From PALSA-693 sp963781155 (lineage in GTDB: Bacteria > Actinomycetota > Acidimicrobiia > Acidimicrobiales > Palsa-688): a stretch of DNA of 64,000 nucleotides. The stretch covers positions 434,001-498,000 of the forward strand of contig CAWAEC010000006.1 in assembly GCA_963781155.1 (NCBI GenBank), read 5' to 3'. Below are positions 27,508 to 35,803 of this stretch, piece after piece (position 1 is the first letter of the stretch; every line of letters begins with the position of its first letter). The position numbers and the translations under genes were made by a program. The notes below the pieces were generated by a model. It was not told where the DNA came from and did no database searches. It worked only from the letters and a program-made list of their open reading frames with translations.

Positions 27508-28233
27508 ATGGACCTCGGCATCGCCGGCAAGGTGGCGCTGGTGACGGCCTCGTCGAAGGGGCTCGGTCGGGCCAGCGCTGAGGCGCTGGCCGCCGAGGGC
27601 GTGAAGGTGGTGATCTGCGCTCGGAGCAAACGGGACCTCGACGAGGCCGCCGAGACCATCCGGGCCGCAGGTGGTGACGTGCAGGCCGTCGTGGCTGACG
27701 TCACCGAGCCGGCCACGCCGGCACGGCTCGTGGACGAAACCCGCCGGCGCTACGGCCGTCTGGACATCGTGGTGCCAAACGCCGGCGGGCCCCCACCGGG
27801 TCGCGCCCTCGAAGTCACCGACGAGCAGATCATTGCCGCGGTGAATGCCAACGCGCTCACCTCCATACGCCTCATCCAGGCCGCGGTACCCCTGCTGCAG
27901 GCCAAGGGGTGGGGGCGAATCTGCTGCATCACCTCCTACACGATCAAACAGCCGATTCCCACGCTGGCCCTGTCGAACCTGGCTCGCACAGCCTTGTGGG
28001 CGTGGGCCAAGACGGCCGCGGCCGATCTGTTCCCAACCGGGGTCACCCTGAATCTGGTGTGCCCGGGAAGCCATGCCACTGACCGGATGCGCCAGCTGGG
28101 CGGGGAGGGCGCGTTGATGGGCGATCCCGCCGACTTTGGCCGGGTGGTCGCGTTCATGTGCTCGCAGCCGGCGGCCTACATCTCCGGGGCGGCGATCATG
28201 GTTGATGGAGCCGCCAGCGTCGGTCTGCTGTAA
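27508..28233 (+). CDS. SDR family oxidoreductase with atypical active site
   Basis: Short-chain dehydrogenase/reductase fold, 241 residues: TASSKGLGRASAEAL (nucleotide binding), ADVTEPA, VPNAGGPPPGRA, and CPGSHATDRMRQLGG near the C-terminus. The usual YxxxK is missing: the corresponding segment reads TSYTIKQPIPTLALSNLART, with Ser-Asn-x2-Arg in place of Tyr-x3-Lys. A subgroup of SDRs with S-x-x-x-K-Q-P-I and L-S-N-x-x-R is widespread in actinobacteria, so this is a family trait rather than damage; its chemistry is not known to me. Confidence 0.82.
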   Translation: MDLGIAGKVALVTASSKGLGRASAEALAAEGVKVVICARSKRDLDEAAETIRAAGGDVQAVVADVTEPATPARLVDETRRRYGRLDIVVPNAGGPPPGRALEVTDEQIIAAVNANALTSIRLIQAAVPLLQAKGWGRICCITSYTIKQPIPTLALSNLARTALWAWAKTAAADLFPTGVTLNLVCPGSHATDRMRQLGGEGALMGDPADFGRVVAFMCSQPAAYISGAAIMVDGAASVGLL

Positions 28234-28572
28234 CCAGGGCCGATAACGGGCTTGTGTGTGGGCCCGACCCTGCGGCCGCAGGCCCCGACGGCGGGGAGGG
28301 AGTGTGCGACAGACCGATCCGGTACGACAGAGAAAGGACGGGGACCCGCCGCACGTGCACCCCACTCCACCCCGCCCAGCCACGTCCGAGCGCCATAGGG
28401 TGGGCGGGCACGAGGCTCAGGCAGCCCCGTGGGGAGGGCGAGTGATGGTCGGACCAGTGGAGCGCACGGTGCTCGCTATCAGGGCGCCCGCGCTCGCCGC
28501 CACGCATGACCGCGTACCCGGGACCGGGTTCAGCCCTCATCGGGTTCGGACGGTGAGAAGGGAGACTCGCGC
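28234..28572 (+). other. Intergenic region upstream of the WS/DGAT gene, no gene seen
   Basis: 339 bp with no convincing ORF, no tRNA-like cloverleaf and no clear repeat. It ends with GAAGGGAG, a Shine-Dalgarno sequence for ATG 28573. The long spacer might carry an untranslated leader. Confidence 0.4.
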
Positions 28573-30093
28573 ATGAAGCAACTGACCGGCCTGGACGCCA
28601 GCTTCCTCTACATGGAGTCAGGCACGTCGTACGGTCACGTGAGCGGCCTCGGGGTGTTTGCTCGCCCGGATGACGCGGCGTGGTCCCCATACGACGTCAT
28701 GCTGGACAAGCTGACTCGCCGGCTGCCCGAAATGGATCCGTTGCGGCGCCGCCTGGTCGAGGTCCCGCTGCAGCTCGACCACCCGTTCTGGATAGAGGAC
28801 CCCGATCTCGACATCGAGTTCCATTTGCGAGAGGCCGCGCTGCCGCCACCGGGAACCGACGACAAGTTGGTGCAGCTGGTCGGCCGCCTCGTCGGGCGGG
28901 CCCTGGATCGGGGACACCCTTTGTGGGAGGTCTATGTGATCGAGGGGCTGAGCGAGAACCGCTTTGCCATCTTGACCAAACTGCACCACGCCACCATCGA
29001 CGGGGCGGCCGGGGCCGAGTTGATGAAGATCCTGTTCGATCACGACCCGAACGTGCCGGAGGAAGCCCCGGCGTTGCCCCTGCCGCCTCCCGATCACGTG
29101 CCGAACTCCGCCCAGGTCCTCTCCTGGGCTCTCCGTGGCATGGTGCGAAAGCCGGATAAGTTCGTGCGGCTTCAGGTGCGCGCCCTGCGAGCCCTCGGTG
29201 ACCTGACGAAGAACCGGGGCCTCACCGGGCTGGCCGACCTGGCTCGAACCGTCCCGAACCCGGTCGGGGCACGAGTGGCCGCGCACCGAGACCGCGACCG
29301 ATACCGCGACCACGGCTCGGACGCGCCGTCACCTCCACCCGAATCGGCCGCGCCGGCAACCCCGTTTAACGCTGCCATCACACCCCACCGGCGGGTCGCG
29401 ATCAGATCCATCCCGCTCGACGACATCAAAGCCATCAAGCAGAGTGCCGGCACCACCGTCAACGACGTGGTCATGGCGGTCTGCGCCGGTGCCCTCCGTC
29501 GTTACCTTCTGGAGCACGAGGCCTTGCCCGACCGTCCACTGGTGGCGATGGTTCCCGTCTCGACGCGGACCGGCGTGGAGACGGATCCCTGGACAAACCG
29601 GGTGTCGGCGATGTTTCCGATCCTGCCGACAACGTCGGCCGACCCGCTGGAGCGTTTGCGCCGGATGCAAACGACCATGGTCGAAGCAAAGGACCGGTTC
29701 TCTCTCGTTCCCGCAGAGGTGCTGAGCGACTACGCGGAGTTCGCTCCGCCGGCGTTGTTCATGCGCGCCGCGAGGGTTGTGTCCCAACTACGGCTGGCGG
29801 ATCGGTTCAATCCTCCGTTCAACCTGGTGATTTCCAACGTCCCCGGTCCGCGCCAGCCCCTGTACCTGGGTAAGGCGTTGATGCTCCACTACTACCCCAT
29901 CTCCACGATCGTGGATGGACAAGGCGTGAACATCACCGTCCAGAGTTACCGCGACACCCTGGACTTCGGCTTGGTGTCGTCGCGAGAGTTGCTTCCAGAT
30001 CTCGAAGATCTGGCCGACCTGCTGGTCGACGAGGTCGCCGTCTTGTCGAAGGCGGCCGGAGTCACGCGGGCGCGCAGCCGACGCAAGGCGTGA
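28573..30093 (+). CDS. Wax ester synthase/diacylglycerol acyltransferase (WS/DGAT) family
   Basis: Acyl-CoA-dependent acyltransferase making wax esters or triacylglycerol, at the membrane/lipid-droplet surface. 506 residues; catalytic HHxxxDG at 138-144 (KLHHATIDGAAG), N-terminal LTGLDASFLYME, and the C-terminal blocks GTTVNDVVMAVCAGALRRYL and NLVISNVPGPRQPLYL are classical. Strong Shine-Dalgarno sequence (GAAGGGAG). The nearby patatin and acyl-CoA synthetase fit a lipid storage/turnover role. Confidence 0.92.
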   Translation: MKQLTGLDASFLYMESGTSYGHVSGLGVFARPDDAAWSPYDVMLDKLTRRLPEMDPLRRRLVEVPLQLDHPFWIEDPDLDIEFHLREAALPPPGTDDKLVQLVGRLVGRALDRGHPLWEVYVIEGLSENRFAILTKLHHATIDGAAGAELMKILFDHDPNVPEEAPALPLPPPDHVPNSAQVLSWALRGMVRKPDKFVRLQVRALRALGDLTKNRGLTGLADLARTVPNPVGARVAAHRDRDRYRDHGSDAPSPPPESAAPATPFNAAITPHRRVAIRSIPLDDIKAIKQSAGTTVNDVVMAVCAGALRRYLLEHEALPDRPLVAMVPVSTRTGVETDPWTNRVSAMFPILPTTSADPLERLRRMQTTMVEAKDRFSLVPAEVLSDYAEFAPPALFMRAARVVSQLRLADRFNPPFNLVISNVPGPRQPLYLGKALMLHYYPISTIVDGQGVNITVQSYRDTLDFGLVSSRELLPDLEDLADLLVDEVAVLSKAAGVTRARSRRKA

Positions 30094-30236
30094 GCGGGGT
30101 CGTCCGCCGGGTCGCCGGCGCTCCGGGTTCGGCCGGCGGCCCGGGAGCAGGCATTCCCCCCAAGACGGGCCGCGCAGCCCGCCGATCGGTCACGCCCCTG
30201 GGCTGTCGGCGAAGGGCGAACCGCACTGGCCGTCGT

Positions 30237-31229
30237 TCACTTAGACGACGGTCGGGAACCGCTCGGGGACGTGAGTACCGCCAGCCGTCCGGCCAGATCC
30301 GGCCGGCGCAGCCGGGTGCGCGTCGATTCCCGGACCTGCCTGACCACGTCGGCCCGGAGGCTGTCGTCCATGGCGTCCGGTCCCATCACAGCCTGATCCG
30401 CCACAGTCGGCTGAAAGGCGATCACGGGCACGCCCCGGCGACGCAGGACCTCGACCTCCATCGCCAGCTGGGCCCGAGCCGCCTGGCGGAACGCCCCCTG
30501 AAAGCCGCCCCGCCCGGTCCTACCCATCGGCGCGCTGACCAGTACCAGATCGAGGCCGGCCCGGGCCACGCTCGTCACGTTCGTCAGGGAGTGCGCGCCG
30601 CCGTCGACATACCGGACCCCATCGATGCGCACCGGAGTAAACCAGCCCGGGATCGCGCACGAAGCCGCGACCGCTTCTCCCGGAGCCGCCGCGGGGGCGC
30701 CCCGGCGACCGAAGACCACCAGTCGGGCGTCGTTCAGACGCACCGCTGTTACCCAGAGGGCGGCGCTCGGCCACCGGCCACCGAGCAGGGCCCCGACACT
30801 CTCGGAGATGACGGTGGTGGGCACCGGGCCCTCCGGCAGCAGACCGGCCAGCACCGCCGGCGGGCGGACCGCCCACGGACGACGGAGCGCGGCCAGCAGC
30901 ACCGAGGGAGCAGATGGCGCGAACGGGGGGCCACTTCTCCCGGCCCGGGGCCGGGCAACCGGTGGGGGCCCGCCGGCCAGGCCGGCCCGCTGCAGTCGGG
31001 CCGCCCCGTCGGCGCTGAGTGGCCGGTCTTCGAGCCGGGCGGCCAGGTCGCTGGCGCTGAACCCGGCACGCAGCATGGCCGCCGTCAACGACCCGGCCGA
31101 CGTCCCCACCATGATCTCCGCGTTCCGAGGATCCCAGCCGGTGCCGTCTTCGAGGGCGGCCAGCACCCCGGCGTGGAAGGCTCCCCCTGTGGCGCCGCCG
31201 GCGCCGAGGACCAGGCCGATGCGCGCCAT
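30237..31229 (-). CDS. Patatin-like phospholipase
   Basis: Serine hydrolase of the patatin fold, about 330 residues. It has the oxyanion loop GLVLGAGGATGGAFHAGVL, nucleophile elbow GTSAGS (Ser about 44) and the catalytic Asp in YVDGGAHSLTN, i.e. an intact Ser-Asp dyad. The start is ATG 31229 (or GTG 31232); the TGA of a 21-codon upstream ORF overlaps it. It follows the acyl-CoA synthetase on the same strand: a plausible pair in which the lipase releases fatty acids and the ligase activates them. Confidence 0.87.
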   Translation of the reverse strand: MARIGLVLGAGGATGGAFHAGVLAALEDGTGWDPRNAEIMVGTSAGSLTAAMLRAGFSASDLAARLEDRPLSADGAARLQRAGLAGGPPPVARPRAGRSGPPFAPSAPSVLLAALRRPWAVRPPAVLAGLLPEGPVPTTVISESVGALLGGRWPSAALWVTAVRLNDARLVVFGRRGAPAAAPGEAVAASCAIPGWFTPVRIDGVRYVDGGAHSLTNVTSVARAGLDLVLVSAPMGRTGRGGFQGAFRQAARAQLAMEVEVLRRRGVPVIAFQPTVADQAVMGPDAMDDSLRADVVRQVRESTRTRLRRPDLAGRLAVLTSPSGSRPSSK

Positions 31230-31294
31230 CACGGCCCTCCGTCTTCGACGGCGGCCAGCACCCCGGCGCCGAGGACCAGGCCGATGCGCCCCAT
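31229..31294 (-). repeat. Partial duplication of the patatin 5' end forming a 21-codon upstream ORF
   Basis: On the minus strand ATG 31294 opens MGRIGLVLGAGVLAAVEDGGP and then TGA. The DNA is nearly identical to the first codons of the patatin gene but lacks the 30 nt encoding GGATGGAFHA, and its stop codon overlaps the patatin start (GTGATG). It looks like a tandem duplication with an in-frame internal deletion; if translated it would couple to the patatin gene. Confidence 0.8.
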
Positions 31295-31331
31295 CGCGAC
31301 CGCCGCCCTCCCTTCGTCGCCTCCCATACTT

Positions 31332-32888
31332 TTATTGCACGGCCCGTTCCCGGCCCTGCCAGTAGGCGACCCGTAGCTCCCGTTTCAAGACCTTCATCGC
31401 CCCCGAGAGGGGGAGGGGCTCGGTCCGGAACTCGACCACTTTGGGCACCTTGTAGCCGGCGATGCGGGCCCGGGCCCACGCCCGGATGTCCTCTTCTGTT
31501 GGGTGGGTGCCCGGTCGGGGCACCACGATGGCGAGCACGGCCTCGCCCCATTGCTCGGAAGGAATACCGATCACTGCGACCTGGGCCACGTCGGGGTGGC
31601 TGGCGATGGCGTTTTCAACCTCTGCCGAATAGACGTTCTCGCCGCCGGTCACGATCATGTCCTTGACCCGGTCGACCAGGTACAGGTAGCCGTTCTCGTC
31701 CAGGTAGCCGGCGTCACCGGTGTGGTACCAGCCGCCCTGGAAGGCGGCCTCGGTCTCTTCCGGCCGGTTCCAGTACTCACGCATGTAGTTGCCGGCTTGA
31801 GCGCAGACTTCCCCGGTCTCTCCAGTCGGCAACACCTCGCCGGACTCGTTCTGAATCGACACGACCGATCCCGGCACCGGCCGTCCCGCCGAGCGCAGCA
31901 ACTCTCCACCGCGACGGTGTTCTTCGGGTCCGAGCGCCGTCAAAAGACCGCAGTTCTCCGTCATGCCGTATCCCTGAAACAGCTCCAGGTCCGGGAACAG
32001 CCCGAGGACCCGTTCGATCAGTGCAGTTGGCATTGGCGACGCCCCGTAGGTCAGGTTGACGAGCGACGCCAGCCGTTCCGGCTTGAAGTCCGGGTGGTCC
32101 AGGAGCATGGCCACCATGGTCGGCACCATGACGGTGATCGTCACCCGATGGCGTTCGATGACGTCGAGCACCGCCGCGGGCTGGAAGGCAGGCACAAATG
32201 TGGTCTGGCCGCCGACGGCGGGGACGGCCAGGACGGCGCCGAGCGAGGCGGCGTGAAACATCGGCGTCTGGTGCAGGTAGACCACCGACTCGTCCATGCC
32301 CCAGAGGGTGGCCACCTTGTAGATGTCCAGCATGAGGGCCCGGTTGTCGATGACTACCCCCTTCGGCAGCCCCGTGGTCCCGCCGGTGTACATCAGGAGG
32401 GCCAGGTCGGATTCGGCCGGCTCGGGCGGCATGATCGGCCGGCCGGCTGCGACGAGGTCCTCGTAGCGGGCGTCGTGGGGGACGTCCCCGCCGCCCAGCA
32501 GTACCACCTGCTCGAGGCGGGCCTCGGCCCGGACGGAGTCGACGAGGGATGCGAAGAAGGCGTCGGTGAAGCAGACCCGGGAGCCGGAGTCCCTCAGGAT
32601 GAACGACAGTTCCTGTGGCGCCAGCCGCAGGTTCAGCGGGTTGATGACCGTTCCGCCGAGCAGGCTGGCGTGGTAGAGCTCGAGGAACGGGTGTCCGTTG
32701 AGGGCCATGACTGCGTAGCGGTCTTCTGGGCGGAGGCCGAGTTCCTTCGCCATCCCGTCTGCCAGCCGGCATACCCGGTCGCGGTGATCGGCGTAGGTGG
32801 CGCTGTAGTCGCCGTCGATCACGGCGACGCGGTCCGCGAGTCGCTCGACAACCGGGAGCAGGAAGCGGTGATACACCAGTTCTTTCAC
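31332..32888 (-). CDS. Acyl-CoA synthetase (AMP-forming ligase)
   Basis: Activates a carboxylic acid to the acyl-CoA through an acyl-adenylate; 518 residues. The P-loop motif LLMYTGGTTGLPKGVVI, A5 motif QGYGMTENCG, A7/A8 WYHTGDAGYLDENGYLYLVDR and KDMIVTGGENVYSAEVE and the A10 lysine in SGAMKVLKRELR are complete. GTG 32888 is chosen because GGAAGGAG lies 8 nt upstream; upstream in-frame codons are possible. Divergent from the ABC importer. Chain length not deducible. Confidence 0.9.
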   Translation of the reverse strand: MKELVYHRFLLPVVERLADRVAVIDGDYSATYADHRDRVCRLADGMAKELGLRPEDRYAVMALNGHPFLELYHASLLGGTVINPLNLRLAPQELSFILRDSGSRVCFTDAFFASLVDSVRAEARLEQVVLLGGGDVPHDARYEDLVAAGRPIMPPEPAESDLALLMYTGGTTGLPKGVVIDNRALMLDIYKVATLWGMDESVVYLHQTPMFHAASLGAVLAVPAVGGQTTFVPAFQPAAVLDVIERHRVTITVMVPTMVAMLLDHPDFKPERLASLVNLTYGASPMPTALIERVLGLFPDLELFQGYGMTENCGLLTALGPEEHRRGGELLRSAGRPVPGSVVSIQNESGEVLPTGETGEVCAQAGNYMREYWNRPEETEAAFQGGWYHTGDAGYLDENGYLYLVDRVKDMIVTGGENVYSAEVENAIASHPDVAQVAVIGIPSEQWGEAVLAIVVPRPGTHPTEEDIRAWARARIAGYKVPKVVEFRTEPLPLSGAMKVLKRELRVAYWQGRERAVQ

Positions 32889-32963
32889 GTCCCTCACTCC
32901 TTCCCCCGGGTCCGCGGGCGCCACCGGCGCGGGTGGCGATCATAGGGCAGCCGGTCCGGTGCT

Positions 32964-32993
32964 TTGACGGGCGGACTCTTTCCTCGATAGCGT
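32964..32993 (+). promoter_or_regulatory. Sigma-70-type promoter of the NitT/TauT-type ABC operon
   Basis: TTGACG (32964-32969), an 18-nt spacer and TAGCGT (32988-32993), ending 8 nt before ATG 33002. No Shine-Dalgarno sequence, so a leaderless transcript is likely. Confidence 0.55.
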
Positions 32994-33001
32994 TGTCCTG
33001 A

Positions 33002-34144
33002 ATGCGGATGAAACCCGTCATTTATAGCGGCAAGATACGAAAGCTCAGGCGGGCTGGAGTACTCGGAATCGGGCTTGCCGCCCTTGCCATCACTACCGTC
33101 GCGTGCGGATCCTCGTCGAAGTCGTCCAGCGCGACCACCGCGGGGGCCGCGGCCGGTGGCGCCACCACGGCGGCGCCGTCCAGTGGGTCCGACAAGCCGG
33201 TCACCGTCCATCTGGGCTACTTCCCGAACCTGACCCACGCCCCGGCGCTGGTGGGGGTGGCGGAAGGGATCTTCGCCAAGGACCTGGCGCCGGACACGCT
33301 GTCCACGGAGACGTTCTCCGCCGGGCCGACGGAGAACCAGGCACTGCTGTCGGGTTCCCTGGACATCGCCTTCGAGGGCCCGAGTTCGGCGCTGTCCGCC
33401 TACTCGTCGTCCCACGGTGCGCTGACCATCATCGCCGGCGCCGCTTCGGGCGGGGCGGGCCTGGTCACAAAAGCCTCCATCACCAGTCCCTCGCAGCTGA
33501 AAGGCACCACCCTGGCGTCGCCCCAGCTGGCGAACACCCAGGATGTCGCCCTGCGGTACTGGCTCAAGACCCAGGGCTACACCACCACCACGTCCGGTGG
33601 CGGCGACGTGCACGTGGAGCCCTCCGCGACAGGTAACGGCACGGTTGTCACGGAGTTCAAAGCCGGGGCTATCGACGGCGCCTGGATGCCCGAGCCCTAC
33701 GAGACGGAGATGCTCCAGGCCGGCGGCCACCTGCTCGTCAACGAAGCGACCCTCTGGCCCGATGGCAAGTGGGCCACGACGAACGTCGTCGTTCGCACCT
33801 CCTTCCTGCAACAGCATCCCGCCACCGTCCAGCGCTTCTTGACCGGCCTGGTTGACACCCTGAAGGCCATCCAGTCGCAGCCGGCCGCGGCCCAGAGCGC
33901 GTTCAACACCCAGCTGGCCAAGCTGCAGGGCGGCAAACCGCTGTCGAGCGCGGTGCTGACCGAGGCCTGGAACAACCTGACGTTCACCGCCGACCCCCTC
34001 GCTTCCACCCTTCAGACCCAGGTGCAGCACGGGGTGGCGGTTGGGCTGCTGAAGGCGCCGTCAAACCTCGCCGGCATCTACGACCTGACACTGCTCAACA
34101 AGGTGCTGGCCGCAGCAGGCGAGCCCCCCGTGAGCGGCCTGTGA
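33002..34144 (+). CDS. ABC transporter substrate-binding lipoprotein (NitT/TauT/SsuA family)
   Basis: Extracellular solute-binding lipoprotein, 380 residues. Signal peptide with basic start (KIRKLRRAG), hydrophobic core and lipobox TVAC (Cys35), then a Ser/Ala/Thr-rich tether. The mature part VHLGYFPNLTHAPALVGVAEG, GPTENQALLSGSLDIAFEGPSSA and GAIDGAWMPEPYETEML is typical of the aliphatic sulfonate/taurine/nitrate-binding family. Its stop overlaps the ATPase start (GTGA). Ligand is unproven; sulfonates or similar small anions are most likely. Confidence 0.88.
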   Translation: MRMKPVIYSGKIRKLRRAGVLGIGLAALAITTVACGSSSKSSSATTAGAAAGGATTAAPSSGSDKPVTVHLGYFPNLTHAPALVGVAEGIFAKDLAPDTLSTETFSAGPTENQALLSGSLDIAFEGPSSALSAYSSSHGALTIIAGAASGGAGLVTKASITSPSQLKGTTLASPQLANTQDVALRYWLKTQGYTTTTSGGGDVHVEPSATGNGTVVTEFKAGAIDGAWMPEPYETEMLQAGGHLLVNEATLWPDGKWATTNVVVRTSFLQQHPATVQRFLTGLVDTLKAIQSQPAAAQSAFNTQLAKLQGGKPLSSAVLTEAWNNLTFTADPLASTLQTQVQHGVAVGLLKAPSNLAGIYDLTLLNKVLAAAGEPPVSGL

Positions 34145-34959
34145 CCGTCGCCGACTCGGTCCGCTCCTCCGAGTCCTCGGGCCCCGCAGGCTCGCTCGGG
34201 GCGGCTGCATCCCGGGCAGCCGTCGTCCTCGACAACGTCTCCAAGGTGTATGGGCAGGTGGGCGCCGCCGTTCCGGCCCTCGACCGCGTCTCCTTCGACG
34301 TGGGAACGGGCGAGTTCGTGTGCCTGGTCGGAGCCTCGGGCTGTGGGAAGAGCACCTTGCTCAACCTGATTGCCGGCCTGGACCGGCCGTCCGCGGGGAC
34401 CGTCGACCGGCGCGGCGGAGAGGCAACCTTGATGTTCCAGGACGCCTCGTTGTTTCCCTGGCTCAGCGTGGCCCGCAACGTGGAGCTGCCGATGCGCCTA
34501 CGCGGGGTCGGCCGGGCAGCCCGCCAGGCACGCGCCAGCGAGCTGCTGCAGCTGGTGCGCCTGGATGGTTTTGCCAGCAAACGACCCCACGAGCTGTCCG
34601 GCGGCATGCGCCAACGGGTCGCGCTGGCCCGGGCCCTGGCCCAGGACCGGCGCATCCTGTTGATGGACGAGCCCTTCGGCGCCCTGGACGCCATGACCCG
34701 GGACCTGCTGCACGAGGAGCTGGAGCGCATCTGGCGCGACACCGAGCTCAGCGTGGTGTTCGTGACGCATAACGTGCGCGAGGCCGTCCGCCTGGCGGAC
34801 CGGGTGGTGCTGCTGTCGAGCCGCCCGGGCCGCATCGTCGAAACCTACCCCGTGTCGATCCCGCGGCCTCGGCGCATCGACTCGGCGGAGGTCGCCGGCC
34901 TGGCCGCGACCATCACCGACCGGCTGCGAGACGAGGTGGCACGACATGGCCGTCGTTGA
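34141..34959 (+). CDS. ABC transporter ATP-binding protein (NitT/TauT type)
   Basis: ATPase of the importer, 272 residues. Walker A GASGCGKST (64-72), Q-loop MFQDASLFPW, signature LSGGMRQR, Walker B ILLMDEPFGALD and H-loop VTHNVREA. About 25 extra residues precede the domain. The GTG overlaps the lipoprotein gene by 4 bp and the end overlaps the permease by 14 nt. Confidence 0.93.
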   Translation: MTVADSVRSSESSGPAGSLGAAASRAAVVLDNVSKVYGQVGAAVPALDRVSFDVGTGEFVCLVGASGCGKSTLLNLIAGLDRPSAGTVDRRGGEATLMFQDASLFPWLSVARNVELPMRLRGVGRAARQARASELLQLVRLDGFASKRPHELSGGMRQRVALARALAQDRRILLMDEPFGALDAMTRDLLHEELERIWRDTELSVVFVTHNVREAVRLADRVVLLSSRPGRIVETYPVSIPRPRRIDSAEVAGLAATITDRLRDEVARHGRR

Positions 34960-35803
34960 CCGGCTCGACCAGGAGCTGGAGGGGCTCGATCAGCTGGAGC
35001 TGGCACTGCCCAGGGCCCGGTCGCGGCCAAGGCGAATCTGGTCCGCGGTGTGGCCCAAGCTCGCAGCCATCGCCGTCGGCTTGGGCCTTTGGCAGCTGGT
35101 GGTGTGGAGCGGGTGGAAACCCACGTACCTGCTGCCGGGTCCGGCGACGGTGTTCCACCATCTGTGGGAGGACCGCAGCGTCATCTGGAGCGGGACGGTC
35201 ACGACCCTTCGCCGCGCCGTCGAGTACTACACGCTCAGCCTGGTTATCGGCACCCTGGCGGCCATCGCCATCACCCGGGTCCGGGCCGTGCGGGTGGCGG
35301 TGACGCCCCTCGTGACCGGTCTGCAGTCGATGCCGTCGGTGGCGTGGGTGCCGATCGCCATCCTGCTCTTCGGCGTGAAGACCCAGGCCATCCTGTTCGT
35401 GACCCTGGCCGGCAGCATCCCGGCGTTCATCATCGGAACGGTGGGCGCTATCGATGCCGTACCGCCCACGCTGCTGCGGGCCGGCCACGTGCTGGGGGCG
35501 CGCGGCATCGCTCGTTACCGTCACGTGGTGATGCCAGCCGCCCTGGTCGGCTACGTGGCCGGGATGAGACAGGCGTGGGCGTTCTGCTGGCGGTCGCTGA
35601 TGGCCGGCGAGCTGATCGTGCCGGCCCATGGGACCAACTCACTCGGCCAGCTGCTCAGCGCCTACCAGGACCAGAGCCTGGCCGCCGACGTCCTGGCCGT
35701 CATGATCGCCATCCTTGCCGTCGGACTGCTCATGGATTCAGTCGTGTTTTCCCGGCTCGAGCGGGTGGTACTGGAGCGGCGGGGTCTCCTCGCGGAAACC
35801 TAA
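34946..35803 (+). CDS. ABC transporter permease (NitT/TauT type)
   Basis: Membrane subunit, 285 residues, about six helices. The cytoplasmic coupling (EAA) loop is RAGHVLGARGIARYRHVVMPAALVG, and SMPSVAWVPIAILLFGV is typical of the SsuC/TauC family. ATG lies within the end of the ATPase gene. Ends with a 4-bp convergent overlap with metH. Confidence 0.92.
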   Translation: MAVVDRLDQELEGLDQLELALPRARSRPRRIWSAVWPKLAAIAVGLGLWQLVVWSGWKPTYLLPGPATVFHHLWEDRSVIWSGTVTTLRRAVEYYTLSLVIGTLAAIAITRVRAVRVAVTPLVTGLQSMPSVAWVPIAILLFGVKTQAILFVTLAGSIPAFIIGTVGAIDAVPPTLLRAGHVLGARGIARYRHVVMPAALVGYVAGMRQAWAFCWRSLMAGELIVPAHGTNSLGQLLSAYQDQSLAADVLAVMIAILAVGLLMDSVVFSRLERVVLERRGLLAET

